From NCBI GenBank assembly GCA_000828075.3, contig JXCB02000002.1, positions 328,716 to 375,603 on the forward strand: a stretch of DNA of 46,888 nt. Direction: 5' to 3'. This stretch comes from Tolypothrix campylonemoides VB511288 (GTDB lineage: Bacteria > Cyanobacteriota > Cyanobacteriia > Cyanobacteriales > Nostocaceae). Position 1 is the first letter of the stretch; each line of letters begins with the position of its first letter. Shown piece by piece: positions 43,840 through 46,888 of the stretch. A program made the translations under genes and the position numbers. The notes under the pieces were generated by a model. The model was not told the DNA's origin, ran no database searches, and worked only from the letters and a program-made list of their open reading frames with translations.

Positions 43840-45165
43840 ATGCTTGATAGTCAAGAATTACTGACAAATCTATACAACGCCTTTAACCCATTTGAACCCT
43901 TACCCGCAGGTGATCCAAAATATGTAGACTGTCGGGATGTGCGCGGAGATGCGGATATTTTCAATGAGTTAGGAAACCGGATGCGACTGGCAAAGACAAA
44001 TACTTGCCAATTGTACTCTGGGCATCGGGGGGCGGGGAAGTCTACGGAACTACTTAGATTGAAGCAATATTTAGAAAATCGGCAATTTTATGTCGTTTAC
44101 TTTGCCGCTGATGAAGAGGATATCGATTCAGAAGACGCCCAATATACAGATATTCTCCTCGCCTGTACCCGCCGATTGCTGAAAGATTTACACAAAATTG
44201 CCAATCCTCAACCAATATTAAATTGGCTTAAAGAACGCTGGCAAGATGTGAAAGATTTAGCACAGACTCCAATGGAGTTTGAAAGCATGGAAATAGAATC
44301 ACAACTTTCGCAGTTTGCCAAGCTGACAGCAAATTTAAGAGCAGTTCCCGAATTACGCCAGCAGATTCGCCAAAAAGTCAATCCCCACACTGTCACCTTA
44401 ATTAAGGTGTTGAATGAGTTTCTCGCGGATGCAAAAAAGCACCTACCAAACGGCTACACTCAACTGGCGGTTATTGTAGATAACTTAGACCGAATGGTGT
44501 TAGTCAAAGATGGAGACAACACCAACTATGAGGAAGTTTTTTTAGATCGTAGCGAACAACTCAAAGCTTTGGATTGCCATTTGGTTTATACTGCTCCCAT
44601 TTCTATGCTGTATTCTAAACGGGCAACCGATATCAGAGATATCTACGGTGAATGCTTGATTTTACCCATGATTATGGTGAAAACTCACAAAGGGGAAACT
44701 TATCAACCAGGAGTCAATAAAGTTAAAGAAGTCATTAAGAAGCGAGTCCGGCAAATAGCACCGGAACTATCACTAGAAAATGGAATTTTTGACAGCCCAC
44801 AAACCTTGGAAAGACTCTGTTTACTAAGTGGAGGTCATGTCAGAAATTTGCTATTGTTAACTCAAGATGCCATTGGACGTACAGAAGAGTTACCAATTTC
44901 TGAAAACGCAGTGCGACGAGCAATTACTCAAGCTAGAGATACCTATCGCCGTGCTGTAGAAAATCATCAATGGAGTCTGTTAGCGGAAGTTTCCTGTTCT
45001 AAGCGCATCATTAATGATGACCAGTATCGAAGTTTGATGTATAACCGCTGTCTTTTAGAATATCGCTACTTGGATGATGATGGAGAAATGCAGCGTTGGT
45101 ATGATATTCATCCATTGATTCAAGGCATTCAAGAATTTCAAGAAGCTGTGGCGCAACTTCCATGA
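43840..45165 (+). CDS. P-loop ATPase (AAA/STAND-like), partner of a TPR protein
   Basis: The 441-residue protein has a Walker A motif GHRGAGKST and a Walker B-like LAVIVDNLD (hhhhD with the following acidic residue), both in a layout typical of AAA+/KAP/STAND ATPases. The middle has conserved YTDILLACTRRLLKDL, ERWQDVKDLAQ and VTLIKVLNEFLADAKKHLPNGY; the end has LSGGHVRNLLLLTQDAIGR (a sensor-2-like region) and a winged-helix-like tail ending in RWYDIHPLIQGIQEFQEAV. The frame opens at GTG 43822; the ATG at 43840 (MLDSQELLTNLY) is preferred. Its stop overlaps the next start by four bases (ATGA), implying translational coupling. From memory the pair is common in cyanobacteria; the function is unproved. 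Confidence 0.85.
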   Translation: MLDSQELLTNLYNAFNPFEPLPAGDPKYVDCRDVRGDADIFNELGNRMRLAKTNTCQLYSGHRGAGKSTELLRLKQYLENRQFYVVYFAADEEDIDSEDAQYTDILLACTRRLLKDLHKIANPQPILNWLKERWQDVKDLAQTPMEFESMEIESQLSQFAKLTANLRAVPELRQQIRQKVNPHTVTLIKVLNEFLADAKKHLPNGYTQLAVIVDNLDRMVLVKDGDNTNYEEVFLDRSEQLKALDCHLVYTAPISMLYSKRATDIRDIYGECLILPMIMVKTHKGETYQPGVNKVKEVIKKRVRQIAPELSLENGIFDSPQTLERLCLLSGGHVRNLLLLTQDAIGRTEELPISENAVRRAITQARDTYRRAVENHQWSLLAEVSCSKRIINDDQYRSLMYNRCLLEYRYLDDDGEMQRWYDIHPLIQGIQEFQEAVAQLP

Positions 45166-46888
45166 ACCCAAATTTAAGTGATTGGGATGATGATTTACCC
45201 CCTGAACCAGAAGAAGTTTATCAAGATTTGGTTCGCGCATTGAAGCGGAAATCAGGATTTGGCTTGTTTTTTGTGCAATGCACACCTGGGGAAGCAGACC
45301 GCTTGATTGCCAAACTTCCCCAGGATATTCCGCAGAAAAAGATTGCAGTGCTGCGCTTGGATGAAGCAATTGATAATTTATACCAGCGAGTTGCTGAGTT
45401 TGTTAAAGACAAGCAAGTTGATATTTTATTGATTAAAGGTCTGGAATATTCTTTATACAAATATGAAAAGAGAACTTTTGGTGAAATAACAGAAGGACAA
45501 TTTAGCAATTTAACTCGTGTACCGCCAATTTTAAATCATTTAAACCAACAGCGAGAAAGGTTTAGAGATGATTTCCAAATTTGTTTTGTGTTTCTCTTGC
45601 GGTCATTTTCGATTAACTACTTAATCCATCGCGCTCCAGATTTTTTTGACTGGCGTTCTGGAGTGTTTGAATTACCGACAACACCAGAAGTGGTAGATGA
45701 AGAATCATCTCGTCTCTTAGATGAAGCAGACTATGAGGAATATTTGAAACTCAGCCCAGAAAAAAAGATAGAGAAAATTTTGGAAATTCAAGACCTTCTG
45801 ACAGAACCACATCATACTGAGGGTCGAAAGGCTAGTTTACTACGTGAACTGGGAAGGTTGTTAGTTAGTGCTAAGGAATACGAAGAAGGACTCACATCCT
45901 ACGATCAAGCCCTGAAAATTCAACCAGATTACCATGAAGCTTGGGGCAACCGGGGCAATGCTCTGCGGAATTTAGAACGATATGAAGAAGCAATTGCATC
46001 CTACGACCAAGCCCTGAAAATTAAACCAGACTACCACTATGCTTGGGACAGCCGGGGCGTTATGCTGAGGAAATTAGAACGCTATGAAGAAGCGATAGCT
46101 TGCCACGACCAAGCACTGAAAATTCAACCAGATTCTCCCTATGCTTGGTACAACAAAGGCAATGCACTGAGGAAATTAGAACGCTATGAAGAAGCGATAG
46201 CTTGCCACGACCAAGCACTGAAAATTCAATCAGATTCTCCCTATGCTTGGACCGGTAAAGGCAATGCGCTGGGTAATTTAAAACGCTACGAAGAAGCGAT
46301 AGCTTGCTACGACCAAGCACTGAAAATTCAACTAGACTTTCACTATGCTTGGTACAACAAAGGCAATGCGCTGAGTTATTTAAAACGCTATGAAGAAGCG
46401 ATAGCTTGCCACGATCAAGCACTGAAAATTCAACCAGACTACCACTATGCTTGGAACGGTAAAGGCAATGCTCTGAGTGATTTAAAACGCTACGAAGAAG
46501 CGATCGCATCTTTCGACCAAGCCCTGAAAATCAAACCCGACTATCACGAAGCTTGGAATATCCGGGGCATTGCGCTAGCGAGTTTAAAACGCTTTGAAGA
46601 AGCGATAGCTTGCTACGACCAAGCCCTGAATATTCAACCAGACTACTACTATGCTTGGAACAACAAAGGCAGTGCGCTGAGGGATTTAAAACGCTACGAA
46701 GAAGCGATAGCTTGCTACGACCAAGCCCTGAAAATTAAACCAGACTTCCACTATGCTTGGAACAACAAAGGCAGTGCGCTGAGGGATTTAAAACGCTACG
46801 AAGAAGCGATAGCTTGCTACGAACAAGCACTGAAAATTAAACCAGACTTCCACTATGCTTGGAACAACAAAGGCAGTGCGCTGAGGGA
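45162..46888 (+). CDS. TPR protein with N-terminal degenerate P-loop-like domain (truncated by window edge)
   Basis: At least 575 residues are present. Residues 1-about 185 (MNPNLSDWDDDLPPEPEEVY..., VDILLIKGLE, ICFVFLLRSF, APDFFDWRSGVFEL) have alternating strands reminiscent of a P-loop ATPase but no Walker A motif; this may be an inactive partner domain for the preceding ATPase. From about 240 on there are ten tetratricopeptide repeats of 34 residues (Y-E-E-A-I-A-x-Y-D-Q-A-L-K-I-x-P-D), the last cut by the edge. TPRs bind protein partners. The start overlaps the ATPase stop (ATGA). This gene has no stop in the window. Confidence 0.88.
   Translation, partial: MNPNLSDWDDDLPPEPEEVYQDLVRALKRKSGFGLFFVQCTPGEADRLIAKLPQDIPQKKIAVLRLDEAIDNLYQRVAEFVKDKQVDILLIKGLEYSLYKYEKRTFGEITEGQFSNLTRVPPILNHLNQQRERFRDDFQICFVFLLRSFSINYLIHRAPDFFDWRSGVFELPTTPEVVDEESSRLLDEADYEEYLKLSPEKKIEKILEIQDLLTEPHHTEGRKASLLRELGRLLVSAKEYEEGLTSYDQALKIQPDYHEAWGNRGNALRNLERYEEAIASYDQALKIKPDYHYAWDSRGVMLRKLERYEEAIACHDQALKIQPDSPYAWYNKGNALRKLERYEEAIACHDQALKIQSDSPYAWTGKGNALGNLKRYEEAIACYDQALKIQLDFHYAWYNKGNALSYLKRYEEAIACHDQALKIQPDYHYAWNGKGNALSDLKRYEEAIASFDQALKIKPDYHEAWNIRGIALASLKRFEEAIACYDQALNIQPDYYYAWNNKGSALRDLKRYEEAIACYDQALKIKPDFHYAWNNKGSALRDLKRYEEAIACYEQALKIKPDFHYAWNNKGSALR

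Noticed and set aside
46060-46509. Minus-strand open frame with repeated HSVLNSSAHCLY-type units
   Set aside because: It is the shadow of the TPR repeats on the plus strand; the periodicity of 102 bp keeps the antisense frame open.

Overview
The window is chromosomal DNA of a cyanobacterium, most likely a filamentous heterocyst-forming (Nostocales-type) strain. Evidence for a cyanobacterium: photosystem II genes psbD (partial) and psbA, the photosystem I assembly gene ycf4, a high-light-inducible protein, a beta-carotene ketolase, and more than 25 copies of the HIP1 octamer GCGATCGC. The fbp-tal-zwf-opcA order and the many arrays of 7-bp tandem repeats point to the Nostocales. No species can be named from the sequence alone.

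Layout. 1-8010: psbD runs off the left edge and diverges from ycf4, a lipoprotein cyclophilin, a ketoacyl synthase, two transporters and an apocarotenoid oxygenase. 8057-15218 (minus): cobyrinate diamide synthase, then opcA, zwf, tal and fbp, the oxidative pentose phosphate cluster that supplies NADPH in the dark and in heterocysts. 15801-17075: a small RRM RNA-binding protein and a 75-aa conserved protein with a MITE-like element at its stop codon. 17280-21139: a class II (B12-dependent) ribonucleotide reductase gene interrupted by an intein and by a 332-nt sequence that folds as a group I intron. 21345-29342: PPOX flavoprotein, cysE, a DUF3352 lipoprotein, rhodanese, hrcA, two tandem paralogous membrane proteins and an acetyltransferase. 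29482-36808: crtW, hli, an SDR, an SRPBCC protein, a Cys-rich protein, a B12-binding-type radical SAM protein, a SemiSWEET, a GH32-like protein and a nucleotidyltransferase. 37068-39705: aroC and psbA. 39944-43145: an unknown protein, a LuxR-type regulator and cofG. 43146-46888: a repeat-rich gap with a 21-bp tandem array, then a P-loop ATPase gene overlapping a TPR-protein gene that runs off the right edge.

Main points of interest. (1) The reductase gene carries both an RNA-level and a protein-level self-splicing element. The intron cuts the active-site motif between NPCG and EIIG, and every core helix of a group I ribozyme (P1, P3-P9) can be paired by hand. (2) Heptanucleotide and palindromic repeats have entered coding regions in frame (ketoacyl synthase, cobyrinate synthase twice) and form the C-terminus of CofG. 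(3) The ATPase/TPR pair sits behind an array of about 13 palindromic 21-bp units. (4) A 142-bp element has 13-bp terminal inverted repeats and an 8-bp target duplication. (5) An orphan terminator hairpin lies just before the LuxR-type gene.

All calls come from reading the sequence and remembered family features; no database search was run. No tRNA, rRNA or CRISPR array was seen.
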